A DNA stretch of 64,000 bases from Phallusia mammillata (Eukaryota; Chordata; Ascidiacea; Phlebobranchia; Ascidiidae), in assembly GCA_003260075.1 (NCBI GenBank), contig QLIY01000392.1:62001-126000 (forward strand), in the 5' to 3' direction. A program made the translations under genes and the position numbers. Shown here one piece after another: positions 36,182-48,400 of this stretch (positions within the stretch are counted from its first letter, which is position 1; each line of letters begins with the position of its first letter). The notes beneath the pieces were generated by a model. The model had not been told where the DNA came from. It searched no databases and saw only the letters and a program-made list of their open reading frames with translations.

Positions 36182-38344
36182 GTGCCTAGAAAAATTCCTA
36201 ATTGAAGAGGGAATGTCTTTTTTTACTTCCTCTGTAAATGAAAAAGAAGAATTTACAGTTCATCATGTATACGACATCAGGTCAGCTTGTGTGTGTCTGC
36301 TGGATTCAATAGCAACATTAGTTGAGACACGACAAAATGAGAATCCAGCTTCATACCAGATGATGGCCAAGAAAATGTTCAGTCTGGTGTGTTGTCAGTT
36401 TATTTGTTCATTAAATGCAGCATGTTTTTTTTTTTAAATATTTGTGCTTCAGGATGCAAACATATTCCAGGGCATCCACCAAAGATATTTGTGGTGGGCT
36501 TCGTCTGTGCCCACAAAAGGAAAATTATCAAGACATGTTCCAAGAAAACAAGCTCCAAACTGGAGAAGCCAGAGTGCTGACAAATCACTGAGTTTAAGGT
36601 AAACTAATGAAAGTTGCCTATTTATTACACATTGCAGAGATGTATCTGATTTGCAAACTTTTATAACCTTTTTTAACAGGGATATTGATAGTGTTTTGGA
36701 CAAATTGCTGTTTTCTTTGACCACTGCATTAGACTCTTGCAAATCCACTTTTCTCCAGTGTCTTAAAAGACGTTCAGATAGGGAAATGATGCTACATGAA
36801 CAATTAAAGCACTCCCAAAGTAAGACAACGAATAGTTACCAGATTTAAGTTGCTGGTGGCAATAATTTAACTGAAGAAAAAAAACTATTATTGTGTGAAG
36901 GCAAACTGAGTAAGATGACAGGTGAACTTGCCCTAGCACAATCCAAACTTGAATCAACTTCACGAGAAAGAGAAATGTGGTTTCAACGATTAGATGATAT
37001 TAAGGTTCAGTTGCAGGAATCTGAAAGAAGAATCATTGAGTATGTAATCATGAAATGGTTTGTTATTTGAGCCTAAAATCAATGGTAAAACTTAAAATTT
37101 AAATCATTTGATAGATTAGAAAGGAATGCTGATGTTCTGTCATGGCAGACACAAATAGACAACATTGTTAAAAAGCACAATAGCAAAGAGGAAGAAATGA
37201 AAGAAGTACTTTTATCCTCTAAAGAGGGTCACAAACAATCATATACCAATTTGCAAACTAGGATTTCTGTGAGTTATGTTTGCATGTGAATGTGATACAG
37301 TATTGTAAACACTGCTGTTTCAAGTGATAACATCATATTTGCCATGTTGAACCACCAAATCTTAGTCATCCTGAAATATGTGTTTTGTATTGAGGTACAT
37401 ATTTTGATTTTTGTTACCACATAATTTTTGTAGAAACTTCAGGAAAACATTGCCCGACTGAAAATTAAAACTGAATTCACTATGATCCCAACAACAAACA
37501 GCCTTTTGGAAAAGCTGGAATACAAAAAACGCGAAACTTACCTCAAGGACCAGGTGGGAGTAACATGTTTTGTTGATGTTTAGGTCTTTCTTAGCAGTTG
37601 TGATATAGTGTATAGAATTTGCTAATAGAAAATTGAAAAGGTACATGAACATTACCCACAAAATGTGTTAATTTTGAAAATTGTACATGCAGGAAATCTA
37701 CTTGCTTCAAAAACAAATAAATGAACATCATAGGCTAATGATTGGATGCATAAATGGTTTAGATACTGACTACAGGTATGGTACTGCTGTTAACATGTAA
37801 AATATATTATTTCTGATGTACTTAATGTAAAAATCTCCCATAATCCATACTACTGCTGTGTTGTGTTGCAGAAAACTAATGGAAAAGTGCAATATAGAAA
37901 ATCCAAGTGGAAAATTCAGCCCAGATGGTGAGAAAGTTAAATATCAGGTATGGAATATTATTAAACAGTTTTGCATTTCATTTAAAAAAATCTAATTTAA
38001 ATATATACTGTAAATTTTTAGGCAATGTTGCGATATATCCGTGATTCATGTTTGCAAGGTTCACTTTATGAAATTCAAGGGAATTTGCCTGATCATTACA
38101 GTCCTCCTGAAAAGCTTCCAAGAGGTTTTAGGCAAAGAAAACTGTTAATGAAGTAAGTGTGTGTTTTGCTACGACCAACATAGATGTGTTTCTATGTTTA
38201 ACTTCTATTGGTTTCAGAACAACCACTAACCAAAAGGTCACAAAATCACTCACAAACAAGCTTCCTGTAGAAAGTGTATCTAAGCTCAGATCCAACAGTT
38301 TGAACATTGGAGCATCTACACAAAGTGAAAATTGTTTGAAATGA
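36180..38344 (+). CDS. Coiled-coil protein of unknown family
   Basis: Ten exons (36180-36386, 36453-36598, 36680-36819, 36850-37039, 37115-37268, 37434-37553, 37693-37775, 37872-37947, 38022-38152, 38218-38344) encode about 457 aa. The N-terminal part includes IFQGIHQRYLWWASSVP and a Leu-rich helix. A coiled coil runs roughly from residue 150 to 320. The C terminus has LPDHYSPPEKLPRGFRQRK and ends in a Ser/Asn-rich tail. I do not recognise the family. All junctions are in phase, but the third intron (36820-36849) is only 30 bp, at or below the usual splicing minimum. The start is uncertain: the first ATG follows closely on a duplicated segment, and an upstream exon is possible. A polyadenylation signal AATAAA lies at 38389-38394, separating it from the EF-hand gene. 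Confidence 0.68.
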
Positions 38345-38388
38345 TTTTGAAGAGAAATGTTACTATTGTTTGTGTATGAATATTTAAT

Positions 38389-38394
38389 AATAAA
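38389..38394 (+). terminator. Polyadenylation signal AATAAA
   Basis: Canonical hexamer 45 bp after the stop codon of the preceding coiled-coil gene. Confidence 0.6.
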
Positions 38395-38509
38395 TACATT
38401 AATTTATGGACATGTAGAAAACTATACTGTGGCACCTTTTTTAGATTGGTAATACATTACATAAAGTTTTCCTTACATTAACATTGCTTATTTTTTCAAA
38501 AAAGCTTCA

Positions 38510-39845
38510 ATGCACGACCATTTGGTTTTAGATAAGCATCTACCTGATGTCCTTGTTATTCGTCCACATAGTGCTGAATCTAAAGTTAAAAGTTCACCTC
38601 GGGAAGCCTCCACTGTCATCACAAGTAAATGCAGAAACACTCTGCCATGTACATACTGTTGGATTACAATTATTTATTTGCTGCAGACAAGAAAACAAAA
38701 CCTCACTCTCACCCCATCCTTGTTAACACAATCACGGGAAGGGCAAATCTCTCCCAAGTCATGAAGCATTTTCCCTATTTGACAGTAGAACAGGTTTGCA
38801 CATTTGAAACATTTTTTGTTGCAGTATGCTTATATCTGTGGACTTTTGATTTATTTATAAACTAAAAATTGTAGGGATTCTTGTGCAATTTTGATAAGTA
38901 GATAAATATGGTCTTTATGTCTCATCAATAAGTTACTTTAATTTCTTTTTATTCATAAACCATATGAATTAATTTATGAACCCCCCCCCCCGAAAGAGTG
39001 CTTCAAATTTATTCAAATTTGGACATATGTTAGTTATTAGTCCAAACTTGATACCCCCCCCCCAATATATAAAATGGAAGTATATTAGAAAGCCACCTTT
39101 CTAGTTTTAATAAACAGATGTACATGGTCTTGAAGTTTCTCATCAATATGTTGCACCTTTAATTTTTTTATCCCTAAACCATGTGAATTAATTTATAAAT
39201 GAAGGTGATGTTTTTTGACATTTCTCTTTATGTTTGATGTCCATAGTTACATTGGCTTTACTCAAAATTGCACTACTACTACTGTATTTGTGTATGTTTC
39301 CAAAACTCATATATTTTGATTATACAGTACTAACAAGCATTGCTTGATTCCAGGTTTCTAAGCAATGGGAGCATTTTAAATCTTATGACAAAAACGGTGA
39401 TTTTCGACTGGATCTTCCAGAGGTGAGGTTTAGCACAAATTTTAAAGTTTAAAATTAACTTGACTTTTATTAACTTTGCCAGGAGTAACTCCCTATTTTA
39501 GAACATTCAAAGTTGTCTAATATGGATTTTTTTTGTTACATTGCAGTTGTATGAAGTGGTGCAAGATGTTTTGGGAATAAAAGTATCGATCCAGGATATG
39601 CGAGAAGCAATGAAAGAAGTTGATCGAGATAATTCAAACAATATTGATTTCTTTGAGTATCTCAAGATATCAGAAATGATCATGAAAAAGCAAGGTGGGA
39701 GCCAATCAGTTTGACAGTAAAAAAACTACTGCCTGATTTATTCATGGGGATGTTTTTATATTTCACAGGCAAATCTGCCCTCTTTAAAGATGGTCTTTCT
39801 CAGGAAAATGGTTTGATATCTTCCCAAGTTTGTGCAGTCCAATAA
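38510..39845 (+). CDS. Small two-EF-hand protein
   Basis: Five exons (38510-38624, 38687-38793, 39354-39422, 39547-39694, 39769-39845) encode 171 aa, start MHDHLVLDKHLPDVLVIRPH. Two EF-hand loops are complete: DKNGDFRLDLPE and DRDNSNNIDFFE, with Asp at position 1 and Glu at 12, so calcium binding is likely. The N-terminal half has no recognised domain. It ends LISSQVCAVQ. The gene could be a 3' continuation of the preceding coiled-coil gene by alternative splicing, but a stop codon and a polyadenylation signal separate them. I cannot name the family. Polyadenylation hexamers appear at 40924 and again in the duplicated copy at about 41257, implying a long 3' UTR. Confidence 0.7.
38897..39200. 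repeat. Divergent direct repeat with two C tracts between
   Basis: Segments 38897-38980 and 39117-39200 resemble each other but with many differences, more than in the other duplications. C11 (38981-38991) and C10 (39054-39063) bracket a 62-bp fragment between them. It is intronic in the EF-hand gene. Confidence 0.65.
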
Positions 39846-39933
39846 CCTGTGCATTTGTAGTGCACTTCACTGTTAAAAATTAATGCAATATGTATTCTTC
39901 CAGTACAGTAGTTTTAAAGCCATGTAGAAGTAG

Positions 39934-40560
39934 GTACTAAATGCTGAGATTGGTGTATAATGCTATCCTTGGGAATTGTTGTAGTTGACCACGAGATTCT
40001 AGATTTTAAAGTCTTTAAAACAGTGCTTAATTCATGTATCTTTCACTACAAATGAACTTTTATACTGATTTTTATGCTCTTCCAAATGGTTTCTTCATTT
40101 TCTTATGCTTTGTTATCTGTTGTGTTTTAAATGTTACACAATAATTTCACCACACACATGTTGAATTTGAGCATTTACCATCAATTCATTTGTTTTACAC
40201 AATTTTTCTGTGCCCCCCCCCCCCTGGCGGGCCACATGTGGCCCGCGGGCCGCGTGTTGGAGACCCCTGTACTAAATGCTGAGATTGGTGTATAATGCTA
40301 TCCTTGGGCATTGTTGTAGTTGACCGCGAGATTCTATATTTTAAAGTCTTTAGTGCTTAATTCATGTATCTTTAACTACAAATGAACTTTTATACTGATT
40401 TTTATGCTCTTCCAAATAGTTTCTTCATTTTTTTGTACTTTGTTGTCTGTTGTGTTTTGAACGTTACACAATAATTTTCACCACACACATGTTTAAATTC
40501 GAGCATTTACCATCAATTCATTTGTTTTTCACAATTTTTATTATTTTTTCATCAAAATAG
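39934..40560. repeat. Direct duplication (~280 bp) with C12 and an extra hAT end in one copy
   Basis: The left copy starts about 39934 and runs to the C run at 40213-40224. The right copy starts at about 40268. Between the C run and the right copy lies a 43-bp hAT terminus (40225-40267) absent from the left copy. Confidence 0.88.
40225..40267. mobile_element. Truncated hAT terminus, allele-specific
   Basis: Ends GTTGGAGACCCCTG, the complement of a typical hAT start CAGGGGTCTCCAAC, with a self-complementary GGGCCACATGTGGCCC core. Only the end adjoining the right-hand copy is present; the other end is lost in the C tract. Confidence 0.65.
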
Positions 40561-40713
40561 TTGTCTTCTTCCTTACACTGTTTTAGGCATACAAGTATGC
40601 AAGAACTGGTGATTTAGTTGTGGATATAATTTTTGTTGTTGGAATACATGTAGATTTGTCACCAAGTATCATGATAAGCAGCAATTATGGTGTCTTATTT
40701 TTGTGGTGCTGAT

Positions 40714-41368
40714 GGTTAGGTGTTATAGTTGATTAAGCGTTCCAGACCTTAGCTGCTACACAAATTAAGATTTACTAATGTCATTTTTTGAGATAATTTG
40801 TATTGTGCATATCATGTTTGTATTTCAGTTGCTGAACTTTTTGAGTTGTGAAGTGTAATACTGTTTTTATCCTTATGCAGTATGTGTTTTTTGAACTGTA
40901 GCTATGCACTTCACAGTTTTCCTAATAAACACTGTTCCACAATTTGTCTTGCAGCATTCAAATATTTTATTCAAGTTTAAAAACAGAGGTAAATTTTTGG
41001 CTTAACAAATTGAAGGCATGGCATGTTGTCAACAACCCCCCCCCCGGTTAGGTGTTATAGTTGATTAAGCGTTCCAGACCTTAGCTGCTACACCAATCAA
41101 GATTTACTAATGTCATTTTTTTGAGATAATTTGTATTGTACATATCATGTTTGTATTTCAGTTGCTGAACTTTTTGAGTTGTGAAGTGTAATATTGTTTT
41201 TATCCTTATGCAGTATGTGTTTTTTTGAACTGTAGCTATGCACTTCACAGTTTTCCTAATAAACACTGTTCCACAATTTGTCTTGCAGCATTCAAATATT
41301 TTATTCAAGTTTAAAAACAGAGGTAAATTTTTGGCTTAACAAATTGAAGGCATGGCATGTTGTCAACA
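40714..41368. repeat. Direct duplication (~322 bp) with C10 at the junction
   Basis: Copies 40714-41035 and 41046-41368 differ by scattered substitutions and single-base indels; C run 41036-41045. Confidence 0.93.
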
Positions 41369-41675
41369 ATATTTTGCACAAAATATTGCCATAAACTATA
41401 AAAAATAAATCATGCACTCATGCACACAATATACTGTGTTGCAACACAATTGCAATTATGTTTAGGAAACGTCAAAATTTTACAGATATTTGGACACAGA
41501 CATGATGCAAACTGAATGTTAGTGCTCAGCATAATCCACAAAAAAGGTTGATAAAAAGTGCCAACACATTAAAATCAATGGAACAATACTAGAAAAATTT
41601 ATGGAACAAACAAAGTGCAATATTTTGCAACAGCAATAAAAAAACATGATAAATAAAGAACAACATAAAAGCAAG

Positions 41676-43673
41676 TTATTTCCATTTAAAAATCTTGGTC
41701 AGGGTGTTTAAGAAAATATTTCCATTTCCCCTGTAGTATTGTTCAGACACAGACTTCTTGCAGTATTTGAAAAACAAGTTGTATGCTTTAGCGTGTACAT
41801 CTTGCAGGCATAAAGTACCTCGAATATTGCAAGCAACTTGAAATACATCGGATGCTTCAGTGCAGGCAAGAAATTGCTGTCGTTTCAACATAATAATAGC
41901 AACACACACAAAAACTTCAAATGTGTATTTTGTTTCTGCAATGTGAGCAGCAGTTGATCTTAGTTTTCCTTTGTCATTCATGACCTAAGTGAACAATAGT
42001 TTTACGCTAGACTGATTAATAAAAAAAACTGTAATTCGGATTTGTTTTAACAATTGACCAGATCACATTCAATAAATCTGTTACAGATTTTTACCTTCAA
42101 ATGAAACAAAACTAGTAGTATTAGGCATTTTTTGAAGATAGTATCACCTCAGAAAATGTCTAAAATTATTTTATTGTAACAAATTATAAACAGTTTCTTA
42201 CTTAGCATGTTACTGCCACCCCCCCCCCCTTAACAATTGACCAGATCACATTCAATAAATCTGTTACAGATTTTTACTCTCGAATGAAACAAAACTAGTA
42301 GTATTAGGCATTTTTTGAAAATAGTATCACCTCAGAAAATGTCTAAAATTATTTTATTGTAATAAATTATAAACAGTTTCTCACTTAGCATGTTACTGCC
42401 ACATGCCATACCAGAGCACTTACTTCTAATCTAAATTGATCATCTTGAGCAGAAACAGCAACTGGAGAATCAAGTTCCAAATATTGCGACTGAACCATTT
42501 CGAAGTACCTAATTGACTCATCATAATCAAATTCTCGCTTGAAAGAAACCAGCAGCCATCGATGACAAAATATCAAATCTTCTACATGACAATTGACCAT
42601 ATGGCTGCAAAAAGTATTTTTTTGCATTTAGACAAATATTCAAAGCATGTTATATTTTAAACAGAATTTTTTACCTGTATAAATTTGGTTCAAGTTCCTT
42701 CAGTAGTTTTTGCACCAGAACCATCTTTTCAACCATTCCTGTTTCATCAAAGTCATTTTCTATTCTTTCCATGTATTTGGCAAAACACCAATAAGCATCA
42801 ACTTCAGAATCCAAAACAATCAGAAAGCGTGTAAGAATGTCATTCATGCCCTTTAAACAAATAAAAGTATGTTTAATGGCTTGTAAATTAGTTAAAGTTA
42901 TGCTTGTATAGATTTCTTACCTGAACATATCCTACATTCGGATGGAAAAATCCAAAGGTGGCAAGAATATTTTTCATTCTGTCAAGATGAATATTAGAGT
43001 CATCCTTGAAGTATGCATGATCAAGATCTGTTCTTGGCAAGTCCTTCTCTATTACACGGTACCAAGAAAAGGGTGCAGAATCCATTGTTTTTTTCCAGGC
43101 ATATGTTCGAGCCATGTCTTTGAAAGTGGAATGTAAGTTGTCCTGAGTAACAGTATGAACATCACAAGTAGGTAAATCAGCAGACATATAATCTTGCATG
43201 TTAAGTGTGGACAAATCAATGCTATCAGACAAATTGTCCTCATTGTAGTCCCCCATGTATGATTGCCATCTTCTTTTCAGTGCATGGTATTTGTAGTGGT
43301 TTTCAATGTCCAAATCTTTCCTTTCTCTAGTTGTTGAAAGCATTGGATAAAGTCCAAAAATAAAAGACCAAACAGTTCGGCGAATTTCTTCGTTGCAACC
43401 ACCATGAAATAATGACTGTCGAAGCTTTGACTCTTGAACAACACGACCATCAATGTCAAAGTATTTTGATAAAGTATCTTTTGTCAATGGGCTAAAATCT
43501 GGTTTGATAACACTTTGCTGATCTTCATTTGACATTAGATGTTTTGAGTTAACAACTTCATATGTTTTGCTCAATCTTCTGTCACCAACTTCTCCATTTG
43601 TCTCACCCACAACCACAAAACTGTCATTTGAATTTGTCCTCACATACTTTGCATTTTGCTTTGATTGTTTCAT
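41676..43673 (-). CDS. TBC-domain Rab GTPase-activating protein
   Basis: Four exons, complement(42921-43673, 42675-42850, 42424-42604, 41676-41984), encode 472 aa. A TBC domain spans about residues 80-380. The arginine-finger motif is present as VIEKDLPRTD (IxxDxxR) and the glutamine-finger motif as GYVQG (YxQ), so GAP activity on a Rab is expected. Further family signatures are EIRRTVWSFIFGLYP, VDAYWCFAKYM, DLIFCHRWLLVSFKREFDYD and the C-terminal helical lobe. The layout is closest to the TBC1D15/17/25 type, but I do not assign a name. The first exon (251 codons) holds an N-terminal extension with Ser-rich linker. Intron 3 contains a ~172-bp duplication with C11. It is divergent from VPS18. 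Confidence 0.88.
42047..42402. repeat. Direct duplication (~172 bp) with C11 at the junction
   Basis: Copies 42047-42218 and 42230-42402 flank the C run 42219-42229. It lies in intron 3 of the TBC gene. Confidence 0.93.
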
Positions 43674-43796
43674 TTTAGTATAGGTGTTTCAGTATTTCTT
43701 CTCTACCGCATATATGCTTTGGGCAAAATCTGAATAGAAAATAATAAAACCATATAAATGTTGATATTCTGAAAATGAATTAATACTGTATTGTAA

Positions 43797-43960
43797 ATAA
43801 GTACACAATACTGCGGTTTTAAATACTACTAGGCACCTGAACACCCGGGAAAAAAACAATTAATTTATCATCCCCCCCCCCCATAAGTACACAATACTGC
43901 GGTTTTAAATACTACTAGGCACCTGAACACTCGGGGGAAAAAAACAATTAATTGATCATT
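43797..43960. repeat. Direct duplication (~75 bp) with C11 at the junction
   Basis: Copies start at 43797 and 43883; C run 43872-43882. Small differences include one transition and a run-length change. Confidence 0.9.
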
Positions 43961-44025
43961 ATTTACGCAATTCCTTGTCCTGAATAGTCGAATTATGCAT
44001 CACTTACCGGTCGCAAACGAACCAC

Positions 44026-44267
44026 CGCAGTATACAACCGTCACTGATTGCGCACGTCCCATTAAATAACAATATAAACTCGTTATTATTTCTCCCGTGT
44101 CTTGTCACGAGACGGTGTCTGCTTTGTTTACGTTGCGATCCCCCCCCCCCCGCAGTATACAACCGTCACTGATTGCGCACGTCCTATTAAATAACAATAT
44201 AAACTCGTTATTATTTCGTCCCGTGTCTTGTCACGAGATGGTGTCTGCTTTGTTTAGGTTGCGAAGA
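44026..44267. repeat. Direct duplication (~114 bp) with C12 at the junction
   Basis: Copies 44026-44139 and about 44151-44267 flank the C run 44140-44151. The sequence is CpG-rich and probably promoter-proximal to the TBC gene. Confidence 0.9.
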
Positions 44268-44326
44268 TTTGGCACGTGACGACCGCTGTTACGCATGACT
44301 GAAAAGTGGTCATGTGTTACTGGTGC

Positions 44327-44722
44327 AATAGTGCATGAGAAACAGCAGAAATCAAAGAAACAACTGACTGACGTATCCGGAAGAGCAGCAAAATGTGGTT
44401 ACTGTGCCGAATGTATGACGTAAACGTTGTGCCGTTTAAGGTTCTAGTTTTCGTTTTTTTGTTCTATGTTTTTTAAGATATACGTGCATTAAAATGTGAG
44501 ACCTTTCTTTGACCAGGCCCCCCCCCCAATAGTGCATGAGAAACAGCAGAAATCAAAGAAACAACTGACTGACGTTTCCGGAAGAGCAGCAAAATGTGGT
44601 TGCTGTGCTGAATGTATGACGTAAACGTTGTGCCGTTTAAGGTTCTAGGTTTCGTTTTTTTGTTCCATGTTTTTTTTTATAAGATATACGTGCATTAAAA
44701 TGTAAGACCTTTCTTTGACCAG
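44327..44722. repeat. Direct duplication (~190 bp) with C10 at the junction
   Basis: Copies 44327-44517 and 44528-44722; C run 44518-44527. Several substitutions and a T-run length difference distinguish them. Confidence 0.92.
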
Positions 44723-45246
44723 TGCTGCCACTTTTGTTTGAATGAAATCATCTAGTTTTACCTCAAAAAATATCTAGAAACATCTCGATTGAAAAACAAA
44801 ACACCCAAACAACGTATCTAAGCATAAAACAATCCAATTTATTGTAGCCCCCCCCCCTGAAATCATCTAGCTTTACCTCAAAAAATATCTAGAAACATCT
44901 CGATTAAAAAACAAAACACCCAAACAACGTATCTAAACATAAAACAATCCAATTTATTGTAATGTATTAGCCAAACAACAGCACATATGAAGGTTTTTGA
45001 TATAAATTGCTCTATATTAGATGTTGAAAAAGCATATTTCTTTCTTTTCATCAGTCTACATTTTCTGAAACAGTTATTTTGTGGTTATCTGGGTGGAACA
45101 TTTGTATTAGCACGGTTCATACAGTCTTTACAAACGGTAAAAACATGTCTAGATTTTATAGCCATCATCTAGATCCCATATTTCACATCTAGGCTTAACC
45201 AAAACTATCTAGATCTAGCTATAAAATATCTAGAGTGGCAGCCCTG
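44720..45246. mobile_element. Non-autonomous hAT element with internal duplication
   Basis: Ends CAGTGCTGCCACTTTT and AGAGTGGCAGCCCTG are inverted, flanked by TCTTTGAC (44712-44719) and TCTTCGAC (45247-45254). The interior has repeated ATCTAGAT motifs. A C10-junction duplication (44743-44847 and 44858-44961) lies inside it. Confidence 0.75.
44743..44961. repeat. Direct duplication (~105 bp) with C10 at the junction
   Basis: Copies 44743-44847 and 44858-44961; C run 44848-44857. It is located inside a hAT element. Confidence 0.92.
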
Positions 45247-45431
45247 TCTTCGACCAAGTTATGGGACTCAAAGTTCTGTTTTTGCACCAACCATCATTTA
45301 AATTTGAAACTCTTATTTTTCTTGATTTAACACAGCATGTTTCTTTTCCCTGAACCCAAAAGTCAGTAACATTGATGTGCTATTTATGCAGAGATAGATA
45401 AATCGTTTAATGGTGGCATGTGCAAACCAAA

Positions 45432-48400
45432 ATGTCTTCCATATTTGAACAATATGAGGCAACCATGTCCCGAAGCCAGCAAGTCCAGCGTGTTTCTCGA
45501 TCATCAAGTTCCACAAGTACAAACCCTGAACCAGTTTCAAGTGGTTATGTGTCATCTAGATTAGAGGATGATACACCAATTTTTAACAAGAGTAAGGTAT
45601 CAAAATTATTTAAAATATGTATTGAAAAATACAAATGAAAATTATTAATTTTTGATTCATATTTGATCGTACAACATACTTGTATGCAATAGTGATATAT
45701 GCATGCCTTTTTATTCTTTTTTAATAAAGTTTGCAAGTACACTGATCTGATTACAAAAATGAGAAAGTTTATCCATATGCAATAACTTGCAGATAAATTT
45801 CAAGCCTCAAGAACCTATAACCCATCTTGCAATTTGCAACAACATGCTTTGCATGGTGATGTCTGGAAGGTTGTTAACACGAATAAATCTGCTTCACCCA
45901 GATGATCTTGATGAGGTGTGTAGTATTTTGTTGCAAGTTTATTATTGAGTCCTTAGTTAAAGTGGGTGTATAAAAAATGATTATTGGAGATCAGCATTTT
46001 AAATTTAGTATTAAAAATGTAACAGCATAAGCTTATTTAGCAGCAGCTTAATTGTTGATGTAGGTGGAAGTTACTCGAGGTGATGATAGAGTTTACAAAA
46101 TGTACTTTGACCCAACTGGACATTTTCTATTGCTGACTCTAACATCTGAAGAAACTGTTTTCTTATCAGCTAATTCAAGAAAGCCAAAGTCTTTGAACAA
46201 ATTTAAAGGTATATTGGTTGTCAATTGGTGGTTGTTTGCTGAAATTAAACTTTATACACAACTTAAAATGTTTTTGTAAGTTTCTATGCATAATAGGTAT
46301 TTTTGCATATTGCAGGACACAAAATCGAGAGTATTGCCTGGTGCCAAACATCGAGTGGGAACACTACTGGTCCAGTGTTAGTTGGAACAAACTGGGGCCT
46401 TATTATGGAGTGTAGTATTGAAGCAGGTGAAGACACTAAGTTTTTTGGTGGAAGTGTTGATCAATATTTTAAAGAAGTCTTCAATCTTGGCAAAGGAGAA
46501 GGAAAAGGTTAGTTGTTAATAAAGGCTAAAATTGTGTTTTTTGTTGCAGTAAAACGTTTGAATGTGGAGAAACAACACAAGAGTAGTTGTAATTGTATTT
46601 TGTGTTCCAGACAAAAGCTATGTAATTCCTTGTATGCAAAAACTTGTTTTTCAGGGTTTGCTGTAACAGGGTTGGAATATTTCTGCACTGCTACAAAGGA
46701 GAGTGGAAAAAGTGAATACTGTATTTTTGCCAGCACCCCGGGTCGTTTCTATCAGTTTAGTGGGACAGTCAACATGAGCAGTGGTGATATTCCTTTATTT
46801 AAGGTTAGTTAGTCACCTCACACATAATTGGAACACTAGCAAAATGTTTTTAATATGCAGAGCTTGTTTGACCCATACAAAAGTGTACCGCCACGGCACA
46901 TAGATCTACCTGGTACAATTGATAACAGCCAGCTTATCCTACTTTACAACATGAAAGCCCAGTCAGGTATCAGCTAATACCCAGTGCAACCTTTGTTTTA
47001 CACAAGTATATCATTTACTTTGACACAATTTTGCCAAATTACAGCTTTGATACCCACCCAGTTTGCATGGATGGCTGCTCCAGGAGTTTATGTTGGAGAT
47101 ATCAAAGTTCCAGTCACTGGAGATGAATCTGCTCTACAGCAAAGATCTTTAATTTCAAATGCACGACTGATTTCATATCCAGACACAGGTAGTTGGTAAA
47201 AACTTGCTAACATATCCATTTATCAATTTTACCCAAATTTTTTTTGTTTTTTAGCTGGAGACAATGACAATCCATTTGCAGAAGTTGACGACAAGGTTTT
47301 AAACATTGTGTTGACTGATTTTCATCTGCTGTTGCTGTATACTGACAGGATGAAAGTTATTTGTTCACTTAATGAACAACTGATTTTTGAAGATGTTTAT
47401 ACATCAAGGTCAGTAGACTGTTTTGTATAAATTGTGTCTCTTTAATAAACATATGATGCAGCCATGTTTTTGTTTACAGCACCATGTTTGAATTTTTATT
47501 TTGTATTTGTCAATGTCTGGATTCAATTTAACACAGAGTTGACATTTTTTAACAGATATGGACAGCTAATGGGCCTTTTTAAAGATCCAGTTCAAAGTAC
47601 CATTTGGACATTTACAGAAAAAGCTGTGTTTAAATACAAGGTATGACTGTTCTTTATTTCGATTAAAAGCTTGTTTAAAATACTTAACATCTAAATCTGT
47701 TATAGGTTGTCAAGGAAGCTAGAGATGTCTGGCAAATGTATCTTGACATGGAGAAATTTGATCTGGCTAGGGAATATTGTAGAGACAATCCTGTCAATTT
47801 GGACAAGGTGTGTTATAAGGCAACACATAACAAGACTTATCTTATTAACTTGTAAAAGCTTCCATTGTCCTAGGTTCTATCACGACAAGCTGAGCATGCT
47901 TTTGAAAAAGGTCAATATAAGGAAAGTCCCCCCCCCCAAGGTGTGTTATAAGGCAACACATAACAAGACTTATCTTATTAACTTGCAAAAGCTTGCATTG
48001 TCCTAGGTTCTATCACGACAAGCTGAGCATGCTTTTGAAAGAGGTCAATATAAGGAAAGCGCACTGTATTATGCAATTACACAAAACTCGTTTGAAGATG
48101 TGGCACTCAAATTCCTTCGTGCAGGAAGGGATATTGCTCTCCGTGCTTTTCTTCAGAAGAAATTAAGCTCTGTTAAAGTAAATTTCTGTGCACTTACGCA
48201 TAAAGATTTTACAAAGGCATGTTTCTTTTCAGCCTGGAGAAATTACACAAATGACTATGTTGTCTACCTGGTTGGTTGAATTGTATCTAAATGAACTTGG
48301 AAAGCACAGGGAAACTACCTCAAAAAGTGAAGAAGAAGCAAAGTTAAAATGCAGAGAAAATCTAAGAAAGCTTTTAGCTCAGGTCAGCATGGACAGATTA

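Larger units (their letters stand above)
39846..41675. other. 3' UTR/intergenic, largely duplicated sequence
   Basis: Between the EF-hand gene and the TBC gene, convergent. Two separate tandem duplications with C tracts occupy most of it. No coding sequence was recognised. AATAAA hexamers near 40924 and 41257 are copies of one site. Confidence 0.6.
43674..45431. other. Divergent intergenic region between TBC gene and VPS18
   Basis: Carries the promoters of both genes, four C-tract duplications within about 1.2 kb and one hAT element. If one copy of each duplication is removed, the interval shrinks by about 0.5 kb. No coding sequence was recognised. Confidence 0.6.

Noticed and set aside
38159-39845. 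One fused coiled-coil plus EF-hand gene
   Set aside because: An in-frame stop at 38344 and an AATAAA at 38389 separate the two. A fusion would need skipping of the last exon, for which I see no direct evidence.
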